Shown: positions 8,890 to 17,183 of the stretch, piece by piece
Layout: every line of letters begins with the position of its first letter
Numbering within the stretch: position 1 is the stretch's first letter
DNA from: Mesorhizobium sp. Pch-S
GTDB lineage: Bacteria > Pseudomonadota > Alphaproteobacteria > Rhizobiales > Rhizobiaceae
Direction: 5' to 3'
DNA length: 64,000 bases
NCBI RefSeq assembly: GCF_004136315.1
Contig: NZ_CP029562.1
Location: 1,178,001-1,242,000 of the forward strand
Notes under the pieces: model-generated
Told to the model about the DNA's origin: nothing
Databases searched by the model: none
The model's input: only the letters and a program-made list of their open reading frames with translations
Program-made: the position numbers and the translations under genes

Positions 8890-9714
8890 TCACTTCACGG
8901 CGCCGAAGGTCAGGCCGCGCACCAGCTGCTTCTGGCTGAACCAGCCCATGATCAGGATCGGTGCGATGGCCAGCGTCGATGCCGCCGAAAGCTTCGCCCA
9001 GAACAGTCCCTGCGGACTGGAGAAGGACGAGATGAAAGCGGTGAGCGGAGCGGCGTTGGTGGTGGTGAGCCGGATGGTCCAGAACGCTTCGTTCCAGGCC
9101 AGGATGATGTTGAGCAGCATGGTCGAGGCGATGCCCGGCACCGCCATCGGCGTCAGCACATAGAGGATCTCGCCCCACAGCGTGGCGCCGTCCATGCGCG
9201 CCGCCTCCAGGATCTCGCCCGGGATTTCGCGGAAATAGGTGTAGAGCATCCAGATGACGATCGGCAGGTTGATCAGCATCAGCATCACCGTCATGCCGAT
9301 GCGGCTGTCGAGGAGGCCGAGATTGCGGAAGATCAGGTAGATCGGAAACAGCACCGCCACCGCCGGCATCATCTTGGTGGAGAGCATCCACATCAGGACG
9401 TCCTTGGTGCGCTTGGTCGGTGAGAACGCCATCGACCAGGCGGCCGGGATGGCGACCACCAGGGCCAGCACCGTCGAGCCCAGCGCCAGGATCACCGAGT
9501 TCATGAACGGCTTGAAGTAGTTGTACTGCGACTGGACTTCCGCATAGCTCTCCAGCGTGCCCGACGGGATCAGGCTGAAGCCCTGGATCGCCTCCTGCTC
9601 CGACTTGAAGGAGGTGATGATGGTGTAGAGGATCGGGAAGAAGATCACGAGCGCGACAGTCCAGGCCGCAATCGTTGCGATCGTCTTGTGCCGGTTGGTG
9701 ACGGCGCGTGCCAT
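8890..9714 (-). CDS. smoG: Polyol ABC transporter permease (MalG-type)
   Basis: A 274-residue inner-membrane permease with six predicted membrane segments. The cytoplasmic EAA loop that docks to the ATPase is EAARMDGATLWGEILYVLTP. The length and the late position of the loop fit the MalG/SmoG half. It is spaced 9 bp from smoF and 27 bp from smoK, so it is co-transcribed and probably translationally coupled. Confidence 0.9.
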   Translation of the reverse strand: MARAVTNRHKTIATIAAWTVALVIFFPILYTIITSFKSEQEAIQGFSLIPSGTLESYAEVQSQYNYFKPFMNSVILALGSTVLALVVAIPAAWSMAFSPTKRTKDVLMWMLSTKMMPAVAVLFPIYLIFRNLGLLDSRIGMTVMLMLINLPIVIWMLYTYFREIPGEILEAARMDGATLWGEILYVLTPMAVPGIASTMLLNIILAWNEAFWTIRLTTTNAAPLTAFISSFSSPQGLFWAKLSAASTLAIAPILIMGWFSQKQLVRGLTFGAVK

Positions 9715-9723
9715 TGCAGCCTC

Positions 9724-10596
9724 CTACTTGTCCAGGTTCTTGCCGACGGCGCGCATGGCGAAGAAGGCAACGATGTTGGCAAGGATGACGGCGATGATGC
9801 CGCCGGCGGACGCCTGTCCGATTTTGTATTCGAGCAGGGCCTTCTGGTAGACGAGGAACGGCAGGTTGGTGGACGCGTAGCCCGGCCCGCCATTGGTGGT
9901 GACGAGGATTTCGGCATAGACCGAAAGCAGGAAGATCGTCTGGATCAGCACCACCACGGTGATGGCGCGCGAGAGATGCGGCAGCGTCAGGTACCAGAAG
10001 CGCGACAGAATGCCGGCGCCATCCATTTCAGCCGCCTCCTTCTGCTCGCCGTCCAGCGACTGCAGCGAGGTGAGCAGGATCAGCGTGGCGAAAGGCAACC
10101 ACTGCCAGGCCACGATCACGATGATCGAAAACAGCGGATATTGCGCGAACCAGTCGATCGGTTGCGCCCCGAAGAAGCGGGCTATGTCGGCGAACACGCC
10201 GTAGCCCGGATGCATGATCATGTTCTTCCACACCAGTGCCGCGACCGGCGGCATGACGAAGAAGGGCGAGATCACCAGAATGCGCACGAAACCCTGCCCC
10301 CACATCGGCTGGTCGAGCAGAAGCGCAAGCAGGATGCCGCCGACGATGGTGATGGCGAGCACCGCGACCACCAGGATCAGCGTGTTGAGGATGGCGGTGA
10401 TGAAGGCCGGGTTGTTGAAGAAGAGCGCGTAGTTCGAGAAGCCGACGAAGCCGTCGCGGATCGGATTCAGCGGGTTGTACTGCTGGAAGGAGAACCACAG
10501 CGTGATCGCCAGCGGTACCGCCATCCAGATCAGCAGGAGCAGCACCGATGGTGCGGCCATGAAACGCGCGAGCGTACGGGTCTGTTTGGTTGCCAT
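9724..10596 (-). CDS. smoF: Polyol ABC transporter permease (MalF-type)
   Basis: A 290-residue permease with six hydrophobic segments; the first begins at about residue 10 (FMAAPSVLLLLIWMAVPLAI). The EAA loop is EAAEMDGAGILSRFWYLTLP. The ATG at 10596 was preferred over one 12 bp upstream because GGAGGAG lies immediately 5' of it. It pairs with SmoG to form the pore. The smoE gene lies upstream across 263 bp that contain two strong hairpins, so smoFGK are probably transcribed less than smoE. Confidence 0.9.
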   Translation of the reverse strand: MATKQTRTLARFMAAPSVLLLLIWMAVPLAITLWFSFQQYNPLNPIRDGFVGFSNYALFFNNPAFITAILNTLILVVAVLAITIVGGILLALLLDQPMWGQGFVRILVISPFFVMPPVAALVWKNMIMHPGYGVFADIARFFGAQPIDWFAQYPLFSIIVIVAWQWLPFATLILLTSLQSLDGEQKEAAEMDGAGILSRFWYLTLPHLSRAITVVVLIQTIFLLSVYAEILVTTNGGPGYASTNLPFLVYQKALLEYKIGQASAGGIIAVILANIVAFFAMRAVGKNLDK

Positions 10597-10669
10597 GGTC
10601 TCCTCCAACCGGTTCCCAAGAGCCGTAACCTAGCCGTCGCCGCCGTCATGGCGGGCAGCCTATCGATCG

Positions 10670-10755
10670 CCCGGCCGCACAACGGCCGGGAGAGAGGGAA
10701 CAGATTACCGCATCTTTTCCAAAAATGACCGCCCGGACCGGGAAGACCCGGGCGG
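10670..10755 (-). terminator. Two strong hairpins between smoE and smoF
   Basis: The first is CCCGGCCG (10670-10677), loop CACAA, CGGCCGGG (10683-10690). The second is CCGCCCGG (10729-10736) with CCGGGCGG (10748-10755); read on the minus strand it is followed by GGTCATTTTTGG, a T-rich tail. They fit a partial terminator or mRNA-stabilising stem giving an excess of binding protein over permease, a common arrangement in carbohydrate ABC operons. The 263-bp gap holds no gene. Confidence 0.6.
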
Positions 10756-10859
10756 CCAAGGCACCAGGATGTTTCCGGCATCGAACGATGCCTCGAACAC
10801 CGGGAGGAGCCCTTTGGGCGTCAGCGGATGCCCTTGTCGCCGGGCACCCGGACTGCCCT

Positions 10860-12170
10860 TTACTGGATGTAACCGCCTTCGGTCATCGCTGCCTTGGCGG
10901 CGTCCTGTGCCTGCTTGAGTGCATCGTCCACCGACATCTGGCCGGCAAGTGCCGCCGAGAACAGCTGGCCGACCGTCGTGCCGAGACCCTGGAATTCGGG
11001 GATCGCCACGAACTGCACGCCGACATAAGGCACCGGCTTGACCGTCGGCTTGGTCGGGTCGGCGGAATTGATGGAGTCCAGCGTCATCTTGGCGAAGGGC
11101 GCTGCCTTGTCATATTCCGGATTGGCGTAAAGCGAGCTGCGCGTGCCGGGCGGCACGTTGGCCCAGCCTTCCTTCGAAGCGACGAGATCGAGATAGCCCT
11201 TGCCGGTCGCCCAGGCGACGAACTTCTCGGCCGATGCCGCCTTCTGCGTGCCGGCCGGAATGCCGAGCGACCAGGCCCACAGCCAGTTGCCGCGCTTGCC
11301 GAGGCCGTTGTCGGGCGCCAGCGCGTAGCCGACCTTGTCGGCGACCTTGGAGTTCTTGGGATCCGACACGAAGGAAGCCGCCACGGTGGCGTCGATCCAC
11401 ATGCCGCACTTGCCCTGCTGGAACAGCGCGAGGTTCTCGTTGAAGCCATTGGAGGATGCGCCGTCCGGACCATCGGCCTTCATCAGGTCAACATAGAACT
11501 GCAGCGTGTTCTTCCATTCCGGCTGGTCGAACTGCGGGTTCCACTTCTCGTCGAACCAGCGCGCGCCAAACGAGTTCGACATGGCGGTCAGGAAGGCCAT
11601 GTTCTCACCCCAGCCGGCCTTGCCGCGCAGGCAGACGCCGTTCACGCCATTGGCCTTGTCGGTCATCTTGTCGGCGGCTTCCTTGATGAAGGTCCAGGTC
11701 GGCGCGTCGGGCATCTTGAGGCCGGCCTTCTCGATCAGGTCCTTGCGGTACATGACGAAGGAGCTTTCGCCGTAGAAGGGTGCGGCGTAAAGCTTGCCGT
11801 CGACGGAAAGGCCGCCGGCGATCGCCGGGATGATGTCCTTCTGGTCGTAGTCGGCGCCGAGATTGTCGAGCGGCAGCAGCCAGTTCTGCTTCGCCCAGAT
11901 CGGCACTTCATAGGTGCCGATGGTCATCACGTCATACTGGCCACCCTTGGTGGCGATGTCGGTGGTGACGCGTTCACGCAGCACGTTCTCTTCCAGCGTG
12001 ACCCAGTTGAGCTGGATGTCGGGGTTCTTCTTGGTGAAGTCCTCCGTCAGTTTCTGCATGCGGATCATGTCGCCATTGTTGACGGTGGCGATGGTGATCG
12101 TCTCGGCATGCGCGGCGAACGCAAAAGCGCTGGCCGAACACAGCCCCAGGACGAGGGTGCGCAGGTTCAT
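10860..12170 (-). CDS. smoE: Polyol (sorbitol/mannitol) ABC transporter periplasmic binding protein
   Basis: A 436-residue extracellular solute-binding protein of the MalE-like family 1. A Sec signal peptide (MNLRTLVLGLCSASAFAFAA) is followed by a cleavage site near HAETITIA. Family features include YDVMTIGTYEVPIWAKQNWL and GKCGMWIDATVAASF. The start at 12170 was chosen because GGAGGAAATCG lies before it and it begins the signal peptide; an in-frame extension to 12227 would add a non-signal sequence. It is the first gene of the transporter unit, with an operator-like palindrome 43 bp upstream. Confidence 0.92.
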   Translation of the reverse strand: MNLRTLVLGLCSASAFAFAAHAETITIATVNNGDMIRMQKLTEDFTKKNPDIQLNWVTLEENVLRERVTTDIATKGGQYDVMTIGTYEVPIWAKQNWLLPLDNLGADYDQKDIIPAIAGGLSVDGKLYAAPFYGESSFVMYRKDLIEKAGLKMPDAPTWTFIKEAADKMTDKANGVNGVCLRGKAGWGENMAFLTAMSNSFGARWFDEKWNPQFDQPEWKNTLQFYVDLMKADGPDGASSNGFNENLALFQQGKCGMWIDATVAASFVSDPKNSKVADKVGYALAPDNGLGKRGNWLWAWSLGIPAGTQKAASAEKFVAWATGKGYLDLVASKEGWANVPPGTRSSLYANPEYDKAAPFAKMTLDSINSADPTKPTVKPVPYVGVQFVAIPEFQGLGTTVGQLFSAALAGQMSVDDALKQAQDAAKAAMTEGGYIQ

Positions 12171-12212
12171 CGATTTCCTCCCAAAGAGCCAAGTGAGCAT
12201 TTGCCTTAGCTG

Positions 12213-12226
12213 TGAGCAATTATTCA
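12213..12226. promoter_or_regulatory. Operator-like palindrome upstream of smoE
   Basis: TGAGCAATTATTCA is a near-perfect inverted repeat (TGA-N2-AATT-N2-TCA) 43 bp before the smoE ATG. The core CAATTRTTC is shared with a site upstream of the linked SorC-type regulator gene (13502-13515), which suggests one regulator binds both. Confidence 0.45.
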
Positions 12227-12421
12227 TTCTTCGGGATTTATGTCAAGCCGGAATCCGGCTGCTGCCATCACAGACGACCCAACCCCGGCCGGCCGGAATG
12301 GTTCCAGCCTCGGCAAGAAGCCGGGCGCCCCAAGGCAAATGGCGGGAAACAATGCCGGACTGGCGAGATGGAGCGGCTGGCAAAGTGATGTCGGGGACGG
12401 TCCCGGAGGGACCTGGCGCGC

Positions 12422-13384
12422 CTAGATTGCGGTCGCCAGCAGGCCTTCGGCCGTACGCTCGTCGGTGATCAGGCCATTGACGAGACGCCGCGTCACCGCG
12501 GCGAGGATGCCGGGCAGCTTGCGTTCGCCCATGGCGAGCGCCACGACCAGCGAACGCTCGCGCGAGGGCAGCGGTGCGGAGGCGACACGATCGTTGGTGA
12601 TGCCATCGATCAGGCGGCCATCACGGTCGAAGGCCCAGCCGACGATCTCGCCGACGGCGCCGGCCTTCTGCAGCGCCTTGAGGTCGGCCTCGGTGATGAA
12701 GCCGTCTTCCAGCAGCGGCGCCTGCGGGCCGAGGTCGCCAACGCCGACAAAGGTGACGTCGGCCTGTGCGGCCAGGGCCAGCGTCGGCTGGATAAGCTGC
12801 TGGCTGTGCAGCATTTTCCGCTCCTCCGGCGAAGAGGCGATCGCCGGCAGCGGCATCGGGAAACTGCGCGCCTTGATGGTGTCGGCCATGGTGAAGATGA
12901 CGTTGTAGAAGGCGGCCGAACCGTCCGGCGAGATGTTTCCGGTGAGCGAAACCACCTTGTGCTGCGGGCACTCCATCGGCGGCAGCTGCTCGATGGCAGC
13001 CTTCAGCGTGCGGCCGGTGCCGATAGCCATGATGACCGGCTCCGGCCGGCGCAGCCACTTCTCGATTTCGACTGCCGCCGCCTGGGCGACGCCGATGGTC
13101 GAAGAAGTGGAATCGGGATCGCTCGGCGTCACCTCGACCAGGTCGAGCGCGAATCGGGATTTCAGCCTGGCGGCAAGGTCGAGGCAGTTGGCGATGGGAT
13201 GGTCGACCCGGACCTTGATCAGTCCCTCAGACATCGCCAGCGACACCAGCCGCTGCGCGGTCTGGCGCGAAATGCCGAGCTTCGCGGCGATCTGGTCCTG
13301 CGTGTTGCCGGCAACATAATAGAGCCAGCCGGCACGCGCGGCATCGTCAAGCCTGGGATTGCTGGTTTCGGACCGAGCACTCAT
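12422..13384 (-). CDS. SorC/DeoR-type sugar-binding transcriptional regulator
   Basis: 320 residues. The N-terminal HTH is AGNTQDQIAAKLGISRQTAQ and the next residues. The rest is the SorC sugar-phosphate-sensing domain, with AIGTGRTLKAAIEQLPP and LTGNISPDGSAAFYNVI. It belongs to the family that controls pentitol and sorbitol operons. The start at 13384 gives the HTH its usual N-terminal position; 68 further residues upstream in frame look non-coding. It lies upstream of smoE in the same direction, with 251 bp between. The likely target is the smo operon, and autoregulation is suggested by the palindrome at 13502. The effector is unknown. Confidence 0.85.
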   Translation of the reverse strand: MSARSETSNPRLDDAARAGWLYYVAGNTQDQIAAKLGISRQTAQRLVSLAMSEGLIKVRVDHPIANCLDLAARLKSRFALDLVEVTPSDPDSTSSTIGVAQAAAVEIEKWLRRPEPVIMAIGTGRTLKAAIEQLPPMECPQHKVVSLTGNISPDGSAAFYNVIFTMADTIKARSFPMPLPAIASSPEERKMLHSQQLIQPTLALAAQADVTFVGVGDLGPQAPLLEDGFITEADLKALQKAGAVGEIVGWAFDRDGRLIDGITNDRVASAPLPSRERSLVVALAMGERKLPGILAAVTRRLVNGLITDERTAEGLLATAI

Positions 13385-13501
13385 TGCAACCACTCGCGGG
13401 GCAGTCACTTTGCGGGGCAACCCCACACGGGTCGGCACGCCAGGAAGACTATCGCCCGCTACTGTCGCAGGGTTTTCGAGAATGCGCAATCGCTCACCAA
13501 T

Positions 13502-13515
13502 TAGACAATTGTTCG
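13502..13515. promoter_or_regulatory. Operator-like site upstream of the SorC regulator gene
   Basis: TAGACAATTGTTCG contains the perfect palindrome GACAATTGTT/ACAATTGT and shares CAATTRTTC with the site before smoE (9 of 14 positions). It is 118 bp upstream of the regulator start. Assignment to this regulator is inference. Confidence 0.4.
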
Positions 13516-13639
13516 ACAACCATCTTGAAGCCGTCATGGTCTTCCAGGTCACCGCACCATCGTTCGGCACCGTCTTTCGGGCGACCATGCAACTGCCGCT
13601 ACGGAATGCAGTCTCCTTGCCCTCTTCCCGGCAGGTTCC

Positions 13640-13654
13640 TACAAATTTTGTAGC
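13640..13654. promoter_or_regulatory. Candidate upstream activator site for the sigma-54 promoter
   Basis: CTACAAATTTTGTAG is a perfect 7+1+7 palindrome centred about 63 bp upstream of the -24 GG, a usual distance for an NtrC-family enhancer-binding protein. The operon encodes such an activator (21933-23309). No second copy was found by eye. Confidence 0.45.
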
Positions 13655-13708
13655 TGGAAATCACGGAGCAAAAACCGGTTTCCCCTGATTTCCTTCGATT
13701 TTTCGACT

Positions 13709-13724
13709 TGGCACGCGACATGCA
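13709..13724 (+). promoter_or_regulatory. Sigma-54 (RpoN) promoter of the 11-gene operon
   Basis: TGGCACGCGACATGCA matches the -24/-12 consensus TGGCACG-N4-TTGCA with one mismatch. The GG (13710-13711) and GC (13722-13723) dinucleotides are separated by the required 10 bp. Transcription should start at about 13735, only 3 nt before the chosen ATG of the first gene at 13738. Confidence 0.75.
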
Positions 13725-13737
13725 CGTGCAGTGCAGC

Positions 13738-14439
13738 ATGAACAAGATCGACCTCCTCCCCCTGCCCCCCGTGCAGTGCTTCATCGACTTCGATGGCACG
13801 ATTTCGCTGGAAGACACCACCGACCTGCTGCTCGCCCAGTTCGCGGAGCCGGCATGGCGCACCGTCGAAGCCGCCTGGGAGCGCGGCGTCATCGGCTCGC
13901 GCGAATGCATGTCCAGGCAGGTGGAGCTGCTGCGCGTCGAACCGGTCATGCTCGACCTGTTCGCCAACTGCCTGCGCATCGACCCGGGCTTCGCGCGCTT
14001 CGTCGAGGCGCTGCAGGCCAGCAATATCAGCGTCACCATCGTCTCCGACGGGCTGGACCGCGTCATTGCCCACGCGCTCAGGGGTTACGGCCTGGCCCTG
14101 CCGGTTCTCGCCAACGAACTCATGCATGCCGGCGGCGACCGCTGGCAGCTCGGCTGCCCGCACGCTTCCGACAGCTGCCGCGCCAGCTCCGCGCACTGCA
14201 AATGCGCCAGCTTCGACCGTGCACCCGACAGCGCGCTGCGCGTGCTGATCGGCGACGGCCGTTCCGATTTCTGCGCCGCCTCCATCGCCGACATGGTGTT
14301 CGCGAAAGGCAAGCTCGCCGACCATTGCCGCGCCAACGGCATCACCTATCGCAGCTTCGGCAACTTCACCGACCTGCCACCGCTTTTCTCCGACTGGCTG
14401 GCCAGCGCCATGGCCGTCCAGTCCACCCACCTTCTGTAA
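13738..14439 (+). CDS. HAD-IB phosphatase, MtnX/SerB-like
   Basis: About 233 residues. HAD motif I DFDGT is at 17-21 (nucleophile D17, acid/base D19), motif II lies in VTIVSDGLDRV, and motif III is LIGDGRSDFC with acidic residues for Mg. The helical cap is inserted between I and II, as in the phosphoserine-phosphatase/MtnX group. It should hydrolyse a small phosphomonoester; the substrate is unknown. The start is uncertain: the sigma-54 start point would leave almost no leader before the ATG at 13738, and a GTG at about 13771 is an alternative. It is the first gene of the operon, 14 bp before the aminotransferase. Confidence 0.75.
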   Translation: MNKIDLLPLPPVQCFIDFDGTISLEDTTDLLLAQFAEPAWRTVEAAWERGVIGSRECMSRQVELLRVEPVMLDLFANCLRIDPGFARFVEALQASNISVTIVSDGLDRVIAHALRGYGLALPVLANELMHAGGDRWQLGCPHASDSCRASSAHCKCASFDRAPDSALRVLIGDGRSDFCAASIADMVFAKGKLADHCRANGITYRSFGNFTDLPPLFSDWLASAMAVQSTHLL

Positions 14440-14453
14440 CAAGGACCTGACCT

Positions 14454-15890
14454 ATGCCCACCAACGCCGCCCTTCGGCTCGAAGCCGATTCCGAGCTTGA
14501 ACGCAGCGAGGCCGAACTGCTCGCGCTCGAGGCCACCTACTGCTCGCATGGCGACACCGTGCACTACACGGATTTCCCGAAGATCTTCGACCGCTGCGAA
14601 GGCTCCTATATGTTCGATGCGGCCGGCACGCCGTTCCTCGACCTGCAGATGTGGTATTCGGCGGTCAATTTCGGCTACGCCAACCCGCGCCTCAACAATG
14701 CGCTGAAGCGCCAGATCGACAAGCTGCCGCAGGTCGCCAGCCAGTACCTGCACCGCGAGAAGATCGAGCTCGCCGCGCTGATCGCGCGCGATGCCGAGCA
14801 GAAATTCGGCCACAAGGGCCGCGTGCATTTCAACGTCGGCGGCGCCCAGGCGATCGAGGACTCGCTGAAGCTGGTACGCAATGCCTCCAAGGGCAAAAGC
14901 CTGATGTTCGCCTTCGAGGGCGGCTATCACGGCCGCACGCTGGGCGCCTCGGCCATCACCTCGTCCTACCGCTATCGCCGCCGCTACGGCCATTTCGGCG
15001 AACGCGCGCAGTTCGTGCCGTTCCCTTATCATTTCCGCGCGCCGAAAGGCATGGACAAGGAAGAATACGGCCTGCATTGCGTGCGCCAGTTCGAGCGCCT
15101 GTTCGAAAGCGAATATCAGGGCGTGTGGGACCCGAAGGCCGGCGAGGCCGAATATGCGGCCTTCTATGTCGAGCCGCTGCAGGGCACCGGCGGCTACATC
15201 GTGCCGCCGATGAACTTCTTCACCGAATTGAAGAAAGTGCTCGACCGCTACAACATCCTGATGGTGGTGGACGAGATCCAGATGGGTTTCTACCGCACCG
15301 GCAAGCTGTGGTCGATCGAGCACTTCGGCGTCAATCCCGACGTCGTCGTCTTCGGCAAGGCACTGACCAACGGCCTCAACCCGCTGTCCGGCGTGTGGGC
15401 ACGCGAGGAGCTGATCAATCCGGGTGCCTTCCCGCCCGGTTCGACCCACTCGACCTTCAACGCCAACCCGCTCGGCACCGCCGTCGCGCTCGAAGCCATG
15501 AAGATGATGGCCGAGGACGACTATGAGACGATGGTGCCGGAAAAGGGCGCCTACTTCCTGCGCGGTCTCGAAGAGCTGAAGCGGCGCCACAAGATCGTCG
15601 GCGAAGTCGATGGCCTCGGCCTGGCGCTGCGCATCGAGATCTGCGAGCCGCATGACAGCTACACGCCGTCCAAGGCGCTGGTCGACCGCATGGTGGACGA
15701 GTCGCTGAAGGGCGACCTCGTGCACAACGGCCAGACCTACGGCCTCGTGCTCGACATCGGCGGCTACTTCAAGAACGTCATCACGCTGGCGCCGTCGCTG
15801 ACCATCAGCCATGCCGAGATCGACCTGGCGATCGCGCTGCTCGACCAGCTGTTCACCCGCGTCACCAAAGCCCATGTAGCCAAGGGGTGA
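14454..15890 (+). CDS. Class III PLP-dependent aminotransferase
   Basis: A 478-residue fold-type I class III aminotransferase. The segment NVGGAQAIEDSLKLVRNASK is the substrate/PLP loop, FEGGYHGRTLGASAITSSYR follows, and VVDEIQMGFYRTGKLW carries the PLP Asp. The Schiff-base lysine is K302 in VVVFGKALTNGLNP. It resembles omega-amino acid and diaminobutyrate aminotransferases, so it probably transfers an amino group to or from a terminal carbonyl. An AAGGAC site precedes the ATG. It follows the phosphatase by 14 bp and precedes the arginase-fold gene by 4 bp, so the three may act in sequence (inference). Confidence 0.88.
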   Translation: MPTNAALRLEADSELERSEAELLALEATYCSHGDTVHYTDFPKIFDRCEGSYMFDAAGTPFLDLQMWYSAVNFGYANPRLNNALKRQIDKLPQVASQYLHREKIELAALIARDAEQKFGHKGRVHFNVGGAQAIEDSLKLVRNASKGKSLMFAFEGGYHGRTLGASAITSSYRYRRRYGHFGERAQFVPFPYHFRAPKGMDKEEYGLHCVRQFERLFESEYQGVWDPKAGEAEYAAFYVEPLQGTGGYIVPPMNFFTELKKVLDRYNILMVVDEIQMGFYRTGKLWSIEHFGVNPDVVVFGKALTNGLNPLSGVWAREELINPGAFPPGSTHSTFNANPLGTAVALEAMKMMAEDDYETMVPEKGAYFLRGLEELKRRHKIVGEVDGLGLALRIEICEPHDSYTPSKALVDRMVDESLKGDLVHNGQTYGLVLDIGGYFKNVITLAPSLTISHAEIDLAIALLDQLFTRVTKAHVAKG

Positions 15891-15894
15891 ACGG

Positions 15895-16818
15895 ATGCGC
15901 CTGCGCATCGTCGATCTCGACGGCGCCGTGACGGGTCAGGGCTTCCACAGCACCCGGACCGGACCAGCCGACATCGTGCCAGCCGGGGACCTAGCGCCCC
16001 GGCTGCGCATCGTTGCGAGCAGGCGAGCGCTCGACGAACTCGGCAAGCGCATCGGCCCGCGCACGAACGGCAATGCCGAGCTGATCTTCTACGGCTCGGG
16101 CGACTTCCATCATCTCGCCGACCTGTTCCTCGGCCGTGCGGAAGAACCGCTGACGGTGATCCAGTTCGACAATCATCCCGACTGGGTGACGTTTCCAGCG
16201 ACGTCCAACTGCGGCGGCTGGGTCAACCGCACGCTGCAACGGCGCAACGTCGTCCGCGTGATCACCATAGGCCCGACCAGCACCGATCTCGTGCTGCCGC
16301 AGATCAAGTCGGCCAACCTGCAGGCGATCCGCGACGGCCGCCTCGAAATGTATGCCTGGCGCGTGCCGGCGACGCAGCTCGTCGGCAAGGCGGTCGAAAA
16401 AGGCGGCGCCAGCACCTTTGGCGACGGCTTCGCCAAGCGGCTCATCTGGCGCAACCTCGCCGACGAGGACTGGCAGGGCTTCGTCGACGAGCTGATTTCC
16501 CGTCTGGGCCCGGAAGCGCTGTGGATCACTTTCGACAAGGACGTGCTGGCCACCGGCGAGGCGGTGACCAACTGGGACCAGGGCGCCATGCGGCTCGACC
16601 AGGTGCTGCACGCCATCGAACGGCTGGCCGCGCACCGGCGCGTCCTCGGCGTCGACGTCTGCGGCGACTATTCGCCGCCCGAGTTCCGCGACCCCTTCCG
16701 CTACACGCTGGCCAGGCTCGACCACCCGCGCCAGCCGAAATTCGATGGCGCGATGGCTGCGGTCAACAACGCCACCAACGCCCGCATCGCGGCAAGGCTC
16801 GAACAGGTGCTGGCATGA
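15895..16818 (+). CDS. Arginase/agmatinase-fold enzyme
   Basis: 307 residues of the ureohydrolase superfamily, judged from its three metal motifs: GSGDFHH at 67-73, FDNHPDW with D92/H94/D96, and TFDKD with D214/D216. Canonical arginases have GGDHS, DAHxD and SxDxDxxDP, so this is a divergent member and need not act on arginine. It could hydrolyse a guanidino, ureido or amide group, or be a deacetylase-like variant. The last bases (ATGA) overlap the start of the SMR-type gene, showing translational coupling. I cannot name the substrate. Confidence 0.75.
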   Translation: MRLRIVDLDGAVTGQGFHSTRTGPADIVPAGDLAPRLRIVASRRALDELGKRIGPRTNGNAELIFYGSGDFHHLADLFLGRAEEPLTVIQFDNHPDWVTFPATSNCGGWVNRTLQRRNVVRVITIGPTSTDLVLPQIKSANLQAIRDGRLEMYAWRVPATQLVGKAVEKGGASTFGDGFAKRLIWRNLADEDWQGFVDELISRLGPEALWITFDKDVLATGEAVTNWDQGAMRLDQVLHAIERLAAHRRVLGVDVCGDYSPPEFRDPFRYTLARLDHPRQPKFDGAMAAVNNATNARIAARLEQVLA

Positions 16819-17183
16819 GTACCGAACTGATCATCCTGTTCGTGCTGTCGATCGTCTGCGACGTGTTCGGCCAGATCGCCTTCAAGTTCGGCGCCGACGC
16901 GCTGCCGGAATTTTCCGCCCAGCGCTGGCAGCCTTTCGCCCGTGCCCTGTTCGCCGACCGCTGGGTCGGGATCGGGCTCGTCATCTATGTCGCCGAGTTC
17001 ATCATCTGGGTGCGCATCCTGACGCTCGCCCCGCTCGGCATCGCCTTTCCCCTCGCCAGCCTCAACATCCTTGCCATCACGCTCGCCGGGCGCCTGTGGC
17101 TGGGTGAAGAGACCGGCCCCTCTCAATGGCTCGGCGCGCTGCTCATCACGGCAGGCGTCATTCTCGTCGCAGGTACGATCTGA
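16815..17183 (+). CDS. SMR/EamA-type half transporter (four membrane helices), first copy
   Basis: 122 residues with four hydrophobic helices: ELIILFVLSIVCDVFGQIAF, VGIGLVIYVAEFIIWVRILT, IAFPLASLNILAITLAG and LGALLITAGVILVAG. The size and the LAPLGIAFPLASLN segment resemble small drug/metabolite transporters and the ArnE/ArnF flippase halves, which work as dimers. A second such gene lies at 19277, so a heterodimer exporting or flipping a product of this operon is plausible. Overlaps: ATGA with the arginase-fold gene and TGATG with the esterase gene. Confidence 0.75.
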   Translation: MSTELIILFVLSIVCDVFGQIAFKFGADALPEFSAQRWQPFARALFADRWVGIGLVIYVAEFIIWVRILTLAPLGIAFPLASLNILAITLAGRLWLGEETGPSQWLGALLITAGVILVAGTI

